From: an uncultured Solobacterium sp. | GTDB lineage: Bacteria > Bacillota_I > Bacilli_A > Erysipelotrichales > Erysipelotrichaceae | Length of the DNA: 13,143 nt | Reading direction: 5' to 3' | Assembly: GCA_900552125.1 (NCBI GenBank) | Contig: URYK01000060.1 | Location: 1-13,143 of the forward strand | Shown: one piece after another, positions 6,598-13,143 of the stretch | Position numbering within the stretch: the first letter of the stretch is position 1 | How the letters are laid out: each line of letters starts with the position of its first letter | Notes under the pieces: model-generated | Told to the model about the DNA's origin: nothing | Database searches by the model: none | What the model saw: the letters and a program-made list of their open reading frames with translations, nothing else | Translations under genes and position numbers: made by a program

Positions 6598-7425
6598 ATG
6601 AAAATTATTAAAATTTTTAACAACAATACAGTGGCCACGTTTTCTAAAGATAAAACAGAAATGATCGTTACAGGCCCTGGTATCGGTTTTAAAAAACATG
6701 TCGGTGATGATTTAGATGAAACTTAAATTCAGAAAAGATATGTTGTAGAAAATGCTCAAAAAGAAGCATTTTATAAGATGCTGGAAAAAACACCGATTGA
6801 ATACTTTGAAATCTCACAAAATATTTGTAAAAGGGCAAATAAAGAATTCAAAGGTGGTGTAAGCAGCCAGTTTGTCATGTTGCTTGCAGATCATATTTCA
6901 TTTGCAATTGAAAGAAAAAAACAGAATATTGCAATACCAAATTTACTTCTTTCTGAAACACAGACACTATATCCTGATGAATATAAAGTTAGTCTATGGG
7001 CTTTGCGTTATATACATGCACGAACAGGTATTGCACTACCAGAAGATGAAGCAGGGTTTATTGCTATTCATTTAATCAATGTAAATCATTCTGGACAAAG
7101 TGCACAGGCTGTGTTAGATTTTTGCAAAGAAGTACTTGCTATTATAGAGAAATCTCTCCATACAAAGCTTAGTTACAGTAGCTTTACAGAAAAAAGATTA
7201 TTTATGCATCTTAAATATTTAGGTCAACGTATATTTATGCATGAACAAGGATCTATAGATAGTAAAATTGATAAAGAGTTTATGGAGAGAGTATTACAAG
7301 AAAATACAGATATAAAGCAATGTTTAGAAAATATAGAAAAGTATGTTTGGAATCGATATGATTATAAACTGCACGAAAATGAATTATTCTATATTATGAT
7401 TCATATATATAAAATAAGTGAATAA
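6598..7425 (+). pseudogene. BglG/LicT-family transcriptional antiterminator, interrupted by an in-frame TAA
   Basis: Start ATG follows AGGAGG. The first 42 residues (MKIIKIFNNNTVATF...IVTGPGIGFKK...GDDLDET) are the RNA-binding CAT domain. A TAA at 6724-6726 then stops the frame, and reading resumes in the same frame at IQKRYVVENAQKEAFYKM. PRD1 and PRD2 follow from the in-frame ATG at 6778 (215 residues), with PIEYFEIS, ADHISFAIER, LPEDEAGFIAIHL and ELFYIMIHIYKIS typical of LicT. Ignoring the stop, the product would be 275 residues, matching LicT (about 277), so exactly one codon is altered. The truncated CAT domain lacks its last strand and the 6778 ORF lacks the RNA-binding part, so both halves look inactive. 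A reading error, strain polymorphism or readthrough remain possible. Confidence 0.85.
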
Positions 7426-7451
7426 AGGATTGTTACTGTAAAGGCAAGACC
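7424..7451 (+). promoter_or_regulatory. RAT antiterminator site, LicT/SacY-like (RAT3)
   Basis: AAAGGATTGTTACTG, TAAA, GGCAAGACC. It begins at the stop codon of the antiterminator gene and overlaps the next terminator through AGACC. Being almost the same as RAT2, it should answer to the same protein and gate read-through into the permease gene. Confidence 0.85.
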
Positions 7452-7489
7452 TGTTGATTATGCAAATGCATATTGACAGGTCTTTTCCG
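7447..7489 (+). terminator. Intra-operon terminator controlled by RAT3
   Basis: AGACCTGT (7447-7454) pairs with ACAGGTCT (7476-7483), with a further inner ATGCA/TGCAT pairing. A moderate T-stretch (TTTTCCGTTT) follows. It ends about 25 bases before the EIICB start. Confidence 0.75.
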
Positions 7490-7513
7490 TTTATAAAAAG
7501 AGGAGGAGAATTT

Positions 7514-9091
7514 ATGGCGGCGGAAAAGAAAAAACGAAGCTTGTGGCAGTTTTTCCAAAACTTAGGAAAAACATTTATGTACCCAATTGCTTTATTAAGC
7601 GTTTGTGGTATGTTATTAGGAATTGGTTCTGCATTTACCAATGAAAGTATGATTGAAGCAATTCCTCTATTAGGAAATACGATTGTTAACAATTTCTTCC
7701 AATTCATGACACAATTGGGGGGGCTATTTGCATTTAATAATTTAGGTGCATTATTTGCTATGGCAATCCCTATTGGGCTAATGAAGGATGAAAAAGAGTA
7801 CGGTGCATTTACTGGTTTAGTTAGCTTTATGGCTATGCATATAGGGACAAATTTCTATTTGACTTTGACAGATCAGTTGGTTGCGGCAGAAGAAATGAGT
7901 ACAGCAGGACAGGCAAGTATATTAGGAATTCAAACTTATAATACTAGTGTTCTAGGTGGTATAGTTGCAGGTTTAATGACGGTTTGGCTATATAAAAAAT
8001 TTGCAACTCTAAAAATCCCAGAAGCATTAGGATTCTATAGCGGACCTCGTTTAGCACCTATTGCAATGTTAGTTATTATGGGAGTGTTTGGCTTAGTGAT
8101 TGTTCCAATTTTCTGGCAACCATTCTATGCATTCTTTAAGATGATTGGTGAATGGATTTCTACATCTGGTCCTATTGGATGGTTCTTCTATGCAGTGGCT
8201 GAACGTGTAACTATTCCATTTGGATTAAACCATTTAGTGACAAGTACTTTCAGATTTACTCCAATTGGAGGTACAGCAGTTATTGCTGGACAAGAATATA
8301 TGGGAACTTTAAATATGTTCTTAGCATATGTACAAAACAATATGGATATTCCTATGGACTTAGCTGGTAAAATGGGACAAGGTAAGCTAATGATTCAATA
8401 TGGATTGTGTGGTGCAGCACTTGCAATGTATCGTTGTGCTCGTCCAGAAAATCGTAAGAAAATTAAAGGTATGTTAATTACTGGATGTTTAACAGTAGTT
8501 GTAGGTGGAATTTCTGAACCAATTGAATTCTTATTCTTATTCGCTTGTCCACCGTTATTCTTAGTACATGCATTCTTAAATGGTTTTGCAAATATGATTC
8601 TTCCATATTTAGGTGTATTAATGGGATATACTGGTGATTTAATTCAGTTTATTACATTTTGTGTTCTTCGTGGTACTGATACAGGTTGGCCAATTGCAGT
8701 TTGCTTCATGGCGTTCTACTTTGTTCTATATTATTTTATCTTCCGTTGGGCTATTATCAAATTTGATATTAAAACTCCAGGAAGAGAAGAAATTGAAGTT
8801 TCTATGGAAAACGAAGAGGGTTCTGATTTCCAGAAATTATCAAATTATAAAGGTATTGCAATGTTAAAAGCATTAGGTGGAAAAGATAACGTTATTTCAA
8901 TTGATAACTGTGTAACTCGCTTACGTTTGGAACTAAAAGATGTATCAATCATTAATGAAGAAGAGATTAAAAATGCAGGTGGTATTGCGGTTGTTCACCT
9001 TGATGAACATACAATTCAGGTTATTGTCGGAACACAGGTTTATGCATTACGTAAACAAGTAGATAAAGCTATGCAAATGAATGAGGGATAA
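7514..9091 (+). CDS. PTS EIICB permease, glucose/maltose (MalX-like) family
   Basis: 525-residue membrane permease that imports and phosphorylates a sugar. EIIC spans about residues 1-415 with roughly ten hydrophobic segments and contains FGLNHLV (236-242) and the sugar-binding-loop motif GGISEPIEF (331-339). After a charged linker, EIIB (about 440-525) carries the phospho-acceptor Cys466 in ISIDNCVTRLRL. There is no IIA domain, so the separate EIIA upstream presumably supplies phosphate. The start follows AGAGGAGGAG; the longer frame from 7454 would include the terminator and is rejected. MalX-type similarity and the following MalY-like gene recall E. coli malXY, but the sugar here is not determinable. 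Confidence 0.9.
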   Translation: MAAEKKKRSLWQFFQNLGKTFMYPIALLSVCGMLLGIGSAFTNESMIEAIPLLGNTIVNNFFQFMTQLGGLFAFNNLGALFAMAIPIGLMKDEKEYGAFTGLVSFMAMHIGTNFYLTLTDQLVAAEEMSTAGQASILGIQTYNTSVLGGIVAGLMTVWLYKKFATLKIPEALGFYSGPRLAPIAMLVIMGVFGLVIVPIFWQPFYAFFKMIGEWISTSGPIGWFFYAVAERVTIPFGLNHLVTSTFRFTPIGGTAVIAGQEYMGTLNMFLAYVQNNMDIPMDLAGKMGQGKLMIQYGLCGAALAMYRCARPENRKKIKGMLITGCLTVVVGGISEPIEFLFLFACPPLFLVHAFLNGFANMILPYLGVLMGYTGDLIQFITFCVLRGTDTGWPIAVCFMAFYFVLYYFIFRWAIIKFDIKTPGREEIEVSMENEEGSDFQKLSNYKGIAMLKALGGKDNVISIDNCVTRLRLELKDVSIINEEEIKNAGGIAVVHLDEHTIQVIVGTQVYALRKQVDKAMQMNEG

Positions 9092-9093
9092 AT

Positions 9094-10275
9094 ATGAAAT
9101 ATGATTTTGATACGATAATTGATCGAACAAATACATATTGTACCCAATGGGATTATGTTCAGGATCGCTTTGGCGTTCCTGAACTGCTTCCATTCACTAT
9201 TTCTGATATGGATTTTGCGGTTTCGCCAGAAATATTCGAAGCTGTGAATAAAAGGATTCAACATCCTATATATGGATATAGCCGCTGGAGAAATGAAGAA
9301 TACCTTTCTTCTATTTGTGGCTGGTATAAGAAAAGATTCTCTTGTAACATAGAAAAAGAATGGATTTATTATAGTCCAAGTGTTATGTACTCTGTTGCGA
9401 AAATGATACAGATGCTAAGTAAGCCTAATGATGGAGTAACAATGCTTGTGCCTGCGTATGATGCCTTCTTCCATGTAATTGAAAATAATAAGAGAAAACT
9501 AATACGTTGTGAAATGAAAGAAACAAATAAGGGATATGAAATACCATTTGACGAACTAAAAAACTGTTTAAAACAATCAAAAATTTTTCTCTTATGTAAT
9601 CCTCATAATCCTGTTGGAAGATTATGGAAGAAAGAGGAATTAGAAACTATAGCACAGTTATGCGAAGAAACAGGGAATGCAGTTATATCTGATGACATTC
9701 ATATGGATTTAGTTTTTCGGTCTACGTTCACTCCGTTTATGAGTTTCAACAAAAACATTACAAGTGTCATTTGTTCATCGCCATCAAAAGCATTTAATAC
9801 GCCGTCCTTAGGAGGATCGTATATTATTATTCAAGATAAGCAGTTGGGTGATCAATTTGAAAAAATGACAAGATATACGGAGTATGTAAATTCTCCAGCT
9901 GTATTAGGGGTTATATCTACGATTGCGGCTTATCAAAGTGAAGGATGGCTAGAAGCTTTATTGAATTATATACAGGGAAATATAGATTATAGCTTAAACT
10001 ATATTAAAGAAAATATGCCTGATTGGGAAATTATACCACCAGAAGGATGTTACTTTTTATGGATTTCTTTTGAAAAGATGCATATAACAGATGAAGAAAT
10101 GCAAAATGCATTAGTTCATATAGGGAAAGTAGCAGTCATGGCTGGGACAATGTACGAAGGAAAAAATCATCTGCGTTTTCACGTAGGATGTCCGAGAAGT
10201 AAGGTTGAAGAAGGCTTAAAAAGAATGAAACTTGCTTATGATTGGATAAAGGAGAATGGTAATAATGAGGTCTAG
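9094..10275 (+). CDS. MalY/PatB-type PLP-dependent cystathionine beta-lyase-like aminotransferase
   Basis: 393-residue cytosolic fold-type I PLP enzyme, close to the 390 of E. coli MalY. The PfTISDMDFAVSPEI start (33-47), PIYGYS (58-63), CNPHNPVGR (168-176), SDDIHMDLVF (199-208) and the Schiff-base lysine in SSPSKAFN (Lys232) fit the MalY/PatB subgroup, which cleaves C-S bonds of cystathionine or cysteine. It starts 2 bases after EIICB with its Shine-Dalgarno GAGGG inside that gene, so the two are co-translated. In E. coli MalY also represses MalT; no MalT is seen here, so a regulatory role is unsupported. Possible jobs are sulfur amino-acid metabolism or handling of a thio/amino-linked sugar. 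Confidence 0.88.
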   Translation: MKYDFDTIIDRTNTYCTQWDYVQDRFGVPELLPFTISDMDFAVSPEIFEAVNKRIQHPIYGYSRWRNEEYLSSICGWYKKRFSCNIEKEWIYYSPSVMYSVAKMIQMLSKPNDGVTMLVPAYDAFFHVIENNKRKLIRCEMKETNKGYEIPFDELKNCLKQSKIFLLCNPHNPVGRLWKKEELETIAQLCEETGNAVISDDIHMDLVFRSTFTPFMSFNKNITSVICSSPSKAFNTPSLGGSYIIIQDKQLGDQFEKMTRYTEYVNSPAVLGVISTIAAYQSEGWLEALLNYIQGNIDYSLNYIKENMPDWEIIPPEGCYFLWISFEKMHITDEEMQNALVHIGKVAVMAGTMYEGKNHLRFHVGCPRSKVEEGLKRMKLAYDWIKENGNNEV

Positions 10276-10858
10276 GATTGAATCAGTGATACATTGCGAA
10301 AAAGAAGCCATTGAAACACTTTTATCAATGGATATGAATCAATATAAAACTATTGCGGAAGAAATCGATGAGTGTAAGGGAAAGGTAATCTTTATGGGTG
10401 TTGGAAAATCAGCACATATTGGGCAAAAACTTGCGGCTACTTTTGCGAGTTTAGGAATTCCATCTTTCTTTGTACATTCTACAGAATCTATGCATGGAGA
10501 TCTAGGGATGATAGAATGCGATGACATAGTTATCCTTATGTCAAATAGCGGAGAAACTAAAGAAGTATTGCAGACGATAGAACCGCTTCATAAAATAGGA
10601 AGTAAATTGATTGCGTTTACTGGTTCACAAGATTCCAATCTTGCGAAAAAATGTGATAGAGTACTATTATATCCAAAGCCAGTTGAAGCGGATGTTAATA
10701 ATCTTGCGCCAACATCGTCTACTACTATGATGTTAGTGCTTGGAGATGCAATTGCATGTGAAATATCTGAAAAAAGAAAATTCTCTAGAAATGATTTTCA
10801 TAAATTTCATCCAGGAGGGAAATTAGGGGCCATTCTGGAACAAGAAAAAGAAAGATGA
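10265..10858 (+). CDS. SIS-domain sugar-phosphate isomerase, GutQ/KdsD (KpsF)-like without CBS domains
   Basis: 197-residue cytosolic SIS-domain protein. Visible motifs are VIFMGVGKSAHIGQK (41-55), STESMHGDLGMI (72-83), phosphate-binding SNSGET (93-98), LAPTSSTTMM and FHPGGKLG. These are the hallmarks of arabinose-5-phosphate isomerases KdsD/GutQ, but the usual C-terminal CBS pair is absent. It overlaps the MalY-like gene by 11 bases. ATG 10265 is preferred because GGAG lies 10 bases upstream; the ATG at 10256 is only one base from it. As a Gram-positive has no lipopolysaccharide Kdo, a role in interconverting the imported phosphosugar (as GutQ in the glucitol operon) is more likely; this is inference. 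Confidence 0.85.
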   Translation: MRSRIESVIHCEKEAIETLLSMDMNQYKTIAEEIDECKGKVIFMGVGKSAHIGQKLAATFASLGIPSFFVHSTESMHGDLGMIECDDIVILMSNSGETKEVLQTIEPLHKIGSKLIAFTGSQDSNLAKKCDRVLLYPKPVEADVNNLAPTSSTTMMLVLGDAIACEISEKRKFSRNDFHKFHPGGKLGAILEQEKER

Positions 10859-10887
10859 AAATAAGGCTAGAAAGAAGGTAGAATAAA

Positions 10888-11616
10888 ATGCAGTTAAATA
10901 TTACTAGGAATAGATATAAAATTATAGAGGATATAAAACAACAATATCGGGATATAAAGAAATTTCAGAAAGGATATACACTATACTTACTTCTATTTAT
11001 ATTGTTAGGAAATATATGTAGTACATTCTTTTCCACAGTAATACAAAATGCTAATTCACTGTCAATAGGGGCGTATTTAGTAGTATTTTTTACATTTGAA
11101 ATAGCAGTGATTATTTTGAATAATGTTATATATGCGATCTTTTTAAAAAGAGTTCGCGAATCTTCTCTCCATTTTCAAGATATAAAGCATTATATAGAAC
11201 ATTTGTTGCCTCAAATATTATGTGTATTCATATTAAATGTTTTTCAGACATTAACTAGTATAATTAGCATACAATTTCTAACTGTATCAAATTGGCTTGC
11301 TTCTTTGGCGTCTATTGTTTTTTCACTGTTTTATATGATAGTAGCTGCCGTAATAGCTTTTAAAATAATGGATAAAGAATATAAAGTGAAGCAGCTTATT
11401 TCCTCTAGTTTTAACTTTGTGCTGCAACACTGGTTAAAAGTGTTGTTACCATGTCTTTTTCTAGTAATATGGACATTAATATATAACTCTATATTATTGA
11501 TGAGTATTAATGTTGGAAATACATTTATAAGAATAGTTGGATTTCTAATTTCTGCTTATTTTGAAATGCGGATCTTAATTGCAATAGCTAAAATATATCA
11601 AAATGAAATAAAATAA
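10888..11616 (+). CDS. Unrecognised six-helix integral membrane protein (242 aa)
   Basis: I do not recognise a named family. A basic, charged N-terminus of about 28 residues (NRYKIIEDIKQQYRDIKK) is followed by hydrophobic segments near residues 30-53, 59-85, 107-130, 138-162, 185-206 and 211-235. There is no signal peptide, no ATP-binding motif, and no substrate signature. The layout resembles DUF975/YesL-type small bacterial membrane proteins of unknown function, without a certain match. It starts 29 bases after the SIS gene behind AGAAGGTAG and ends at the operon terminator, so it is probably the last gene of the PTS operon. It could be an accessory transporter piece or simply co-transcribed. 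Confidence 0.8.
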   Translation: MQLNITRNRYKIIEDIKQQYRDIKKFQKGYTLYLLLFILLGNICSTFFSTVIQNANSLSIGAYLVVFFTFEIAVIILNNVIYAIFLKRVRESSLHFQDIKHYIEHLLPQILCVFILNVFQTLTSIISIQFLTVSNWLASLASIVFSLFYMIVAAVIAFKIMDKEYKVKQLISSSFNFVLQHWLKVLLPCLFLVIWTLIYNSILLMSINVGNTFIRIVGFLISAYFEMRILIAIAKIYQNEIK

Positions 11617-11643
11617 AAAAGGTGGTCAGCTAAACCACCTTTT
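11617..11643. terminator. Bidirectional terminator between the PTS operon and hsp20
   Basis: AAAAGGTGGT / ACCACCTTTT, 10-bp stem with a 7-base loop. Runs of A on one side and T on the other give a U-tail in both directions. It sits 0-4 bases from both convergent stop codons. Confidence 0.9.
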
Positions 11644-11646
11644 CTG

Positions 11647-12066
11647 TTATTCAATCATAATAGTTTTCTTTTCAGGAACTTTTGCAGTTTCCTTAGGGAA
11701 TGTAATCTTTAATTCACCGTTATCATAGCTAGCTTTAATGTCATTTTCTGTAACAGAATCACCAACATAGAAGCTACGAGAGAAATTACCGCTATAACGT
11801 TCCTGACGAATGATATTACCTTTATCATCTTTTTCTTCTTTGTTTGTGTTATGAGCAGCACTAACATTTAAATATCCATCATGTAGTTCTAGCTGAATAT
11901 CTTCTTTTTTACAACCAGGAAGTTCCATATCTAAAAGATAATATCCGTCTTTTTCGCTGATATCTGTTTTCATCACCATGTCATTACGACTTGAAAAGAA
12001 TGGAGAAGTAAACATATCATCAAATACATCATCAAATAAATCGTTTGTTCTAGGGAAGAATTTCAT
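11647..12066 (-). CDS. hsp20: Small heat shock protein, Hsp20/alpha-crystallin family
   Basis: 139-residue ATP-independent holdase chaperone that forms oligomers. The N-terminus is short and Phe/Asp-rich (RTNDLFDDVFDDMF). The alpha-crystallin domain runs from about residue 33 (KTDISEKDGYYLLDMELPGCKKEDIQLEL) through the L57 loop to the DNGELKITFPK motif (114-124), followed by a short tail with the IMI (I-x-I) oligomerisation motif near the end. The start at 12066 is chosen because GGAGG lies 8 bases upstream; ATG 12072 is only 2 bases from it, and TTG 12081 overlaps it. Regulated by a CIRCE/HrcA site at the promoter and possibly by the structured leader. Monocistronic. Confidence 0.92.
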   Translation of the reverse strand: MKFFPRTNDLFDDVFDDMFTSPFFSSRNDMVMKTDISEKDGYYLLDMELPGCKKEDIQLELHDGYLNVSAAHNTNKEEKDDKGNIIRQERYSGNFSRSFYVGDSVTENDIKASYDNGELKITFPKETAKVPEKKTIMIE

Positions 12067-12095
12067 ATACATCGCCTCCAATTTTTTTACATCCT

Positions 12096-12124
12096 AGCGG
12101 TTGTGATTAATAATCGCAGCCGTT
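12096..12124 (-). promoter_or_regulatory. Hairpin in the hsp20 leader
   Basis: The two 14-base arms 12096-12109 and 12111-12124 are complementary apart from three positions. As plus-strand RNA these are G-U pairs, but in the hsp20 mRNA they are A-C mismatches, giving an interrupted stem. It lies about 30 bases upstream of the start codon. I see no pairing with the Shine-Dalgarno, so an RNA-thermometer role is not shown. Confidence 0.45.
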
Positions 12125-12141
12125 GTTCATGAAACCTTTCC

Positions 12142-12158
12142 ATCGGGTATCCCCCGAT
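12142..12158 (-). promoter_or_regulatory. 5'-end hairpin of the hsp20 transcript
   Basis: ATCGGG / CCCGAT, 6-bp stem with a 5-base loop, within a few bases of the predicted hsp20 transcription start (about 12161). A 5'-terminal stem like this commonly protects mRNA from decay. Confidence 0.5.
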
Positions 12159-12167
12159 TACACTTGT

Positions 12168-12195
12168 ATTATAACACATTTTTTAGCACTGTCAA
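12168..12195 (-). promoter_or_regulatory. hsp20 promoter (sigma-A consensus)
   Basis: On the minus strand a perfect TTGACA (12195-12190), a 16-base spacer, and a perfect TATAAT (12173-12168). The transcript start near 12161 gives a leader of about 95 bases. Confidence 0.88.
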
Positions 12196-12209
12196 TAGTA
12201 GAGTGCTAA
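12183..12209. promoter_or_regulatory. CIRCE operator (HrcA repressor binding site)
   Basis: TTAGCACTG, 9 bases, GAGTGCTAA. This is the canonical inverted repeat TTAGCACTC-N9-GAGTGCTAA with one changed base (position 9 of the left arm). It covers the -35 element of hsp20, so HrcA binding would block transcription until heat or misfolding stress depletes active HrcA. No hrcA, dnaK or groE gene is in the window. Confidence 0.93.
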
Positions 12210-12318
12210 TTTTTTTATAAAAATTTAAAATTAATAAAAAATAACAAGATATTGATGAAAGAAGGGCTTTGTTTTAAAGATTATAATTACATAATAGATA
12301 GGTATGATTTTATTAAGG

Positions 12319-12324
12319 TATAAT
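12319..12324 (+). promoter_or_regulatory. Possible -10 element before the decayed repeat-protein gene
   Basis: A perfect TATAAT lies 29 bases upstream of the ATG at 12353, with a GGGAGG ribosome binding site between. No convincing -35 is found at 16-18 bases. The stretch 12210-12318 is otherwise AT-rich and shows nothing recognisable. Confidence 0.4.
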
Positions 12325-12352
12325 ATATAAACTGTTATTAGGGAGGAAAAAA

Positions 12353-12956
12353 ATGATGATTATAAAGAGGCACTCAATGATTCATTTCAGAAGGCTGAAG
12401 ATGAAATAAAAAGTAATACAATAAAATTAGCTAGTGAAAATGGGAACAGGATGCAATAAGCACAGAAACATATCAATTAGATCAATTGCCATCAAATATT
12501 ATAGAAAAAGTATATGTAGAGTATTATAAAGAGAGTTATGATACAAAAGAACAAGAATATTATAATGAGATTGAAGCAAATGCAAAAAGTAATGCATATG
12601 AAATGATATATAATGAAGAAGACAAAAATGAAAAAACATATGATTTAGATAAATTTAAACAATATTATAAAGAAGCGTATGAGAAATATATAAGTAAGTA
12701 TACAGAAGAAAAAAATGAGTTGTTAGAAACTGCAAGTAAGATGGGAGAGGAAGATGGTAAAGCAGGAGAGGAAGCAGATTATAGTTTCCTAGAGAAAATT
12801 AAAAATACAAAACTTTATCAAGAAGCAAAAGATGTTTATCAAAAAAGTTATGATGAAAATAAGTCAAATAATAGTTTGTTAATAGGAACTATAACGGTTG
12901 CGATATTTGGGATTATAGTAATTGGAATAATCATAAAGATCCGAAAGAAAAAATAA
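12353..12956 (+). pseudogene. Frameshifted gene for a repeat-rich, C-terminally membrane-anchored protein
   Basis: A well-placed GGGAGG and ATG (12353) begin a frame that ends after 18 codons. The frame starting at 12355 encodes DDYKEALNDSFQKAEDEIKS and onward up to about 12440, then a second shift leads to the long frame ending at 12956. One base missing just after the ATG and one missing from the A-run at 12437-12440 would restore a 201-residue protein. The pieces share a repeat: YKEALNDSFQKAEDEIKS and YKEAYEKYISKYTEEKNE align, as does YKESYDTKEQEYYNEIEA. The protein is acidic and helical, with one hydrophobic segment near the end (LLIGTITVAIFGIIVIGIII) followed by KIRKKK and no signal peptide, so it resembles a tail-anchored protein. 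The downstream frame alone would need TTG at 12486 with no ribosome binding site. Function unknown. Confidence 0.65.
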
Positions 12957-12967
12957 AATATAATGGT

Positions 12968-13007
12968 AAACCTTAAAAAGCATAAATTGCTCTATAAGGT
13001 TTTTTTT
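12968..13007 (+). terminator. Terminator after the decayed repeat-protein gene
   Basis: AAACCTTA pairs with TAAGGTTT, with an inner AGC/GCT, followed by a T-run to 13007. It begins 12 bases after the stop. Confidence 0.8.
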
Positions 13008-13085
13008 ACATTATAAGAAAGAGATACGGCAATATGTAAGTGTTAGGAAATTGATATAGATAGCAATTTGAACAAGTAAAACAAA

Positions 13086-13140
13086 AAAGTAAAAAAAGTT
13101 TAAAAAAGTTGTTGACATGAAAGATTATTCGGTGTATTAT
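13086..13140 (+). promoter_or_regulatory. Strong promoter with A-tract upstream element at the window edge
   Basis: TTGACA (13112-13117), exactly 17 bases, TATTAT (13135-13140). It is preceded by three phased A-runs (around 13083-13106) resembling an UP element. This architecture is typical of very strong promoters such as those of rRNA or tRNA operons in Bacillota. The gene it serves lies outside the window. Confidence 0.75.
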
Positions 13141-13143
13141 ATA

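Noticed and set aside
6724..6726. Programmed stop-codon readthrough or recoding in the antiterminator gene
   Set aside because: TAA is the least readthrough-prone stop, no recoding hairpin or SECIS-like element follows, and readthrough is not known for this family; a nonsense mutation is simpler.
7454..7513. 20-residue N-terminal extension of EIICB
   Set aside because: It would be encoded by the RAT3-controlled terminator and has no ribosome binding site, whereas AGGAGG directly precedes 7514.
12437..12447. Programmed -1 ribosomal frameshift in the repeat-protein gene
   Set aside because: GAAAATGGG is not a canonical X-XXY-YYZ slippery heptamer, no pseudoknot is evident downstream, and a second -1 lesion at the start codon favours decay.

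Overview
This is a low-GC window (AT-rich codons, AGGAGG-type ribosome binding sites, U-tailed hairpin terminators) from a Gram-positive Bacillota chromosome. A collagen-like spore-coat-type gene behind a good sigma-K promoter match points to a spore former. An Erysipelotrichia-like gut anaerobe would fit, but that assignment is a guess. I see no phage, insertion sequence, CRISPR array, tRNA or rRNA.

Left part (1-4876). A SAM-dependent methyltransferase faces a folate ECF transporter substrate subunit (folT, minus strand) across a shared bidirectional terminator. folT has a clear tetrahydrofolate riboswitch, and its expression platform can be read base by base as mutually exclusive hairpins. 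Divergent from folT is pta (phosphate acetyltransferase), closed by a strong terminator. Next come a collagen-like protein with 30 Gly-X-Y triplets and a C-terminal globular domain, and a GT2-type glycosyltransferase with TPR-like repeats 7 bases downstream. Both appear to be transcribed from a mother-cell (sigma-K-type) promoter, so the pair looks like a spore-surface glycoprotein and its glycosyltransferase.

Middle (4903-5829). A small uncharacterised minus-strand gene has its own promoter and terminator. Beside it lies a small HAD-fold phosphatase-like protein of the type found in Swiss-army-knife RNA repair proteins.

PTS region (5850-11643). The order is: a free-standing glucose-type EIIA; a BglG/LicT-family antiterminator broken by one in-frame TAA; an EIICB permease of the glucose/maltose (MalX) family; a MalY/PatB-type PLP beta C-S lyase; a GutQ/KdsD-like SIS-domain isomerase without CBS domains; and a six-helix membrane protein of unknown role. 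Three ribonucleic antiterminator (RAT) sites, each overlapping a terminator, precede EIIA, the antiterminator gene and EIICB. The RAT before EIIA is of a different (GlcT-like) type from the other two (LicT/SacY-like). A CcpA cre-like site overlaps the -35 of the antiterminator promoter. The locus is therefore wired for catabolite repression and sugar-induced antitermination, yet the antiterminator itself appears to be nonsense-mutated in this sequence.

Right part (11643-13143). A minus-strand Hsp20 gene has a consensus promoter overlapped by a CIRCE (HrcA) operator and a structured 5' leader. It is followed by a decayed, twice-frameshifted gene for a repeat-containing, C-terminally membrane-anchored protein and its terminator. 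At the very edge is a strong promoter with A-tracts that drives something beyond the window.
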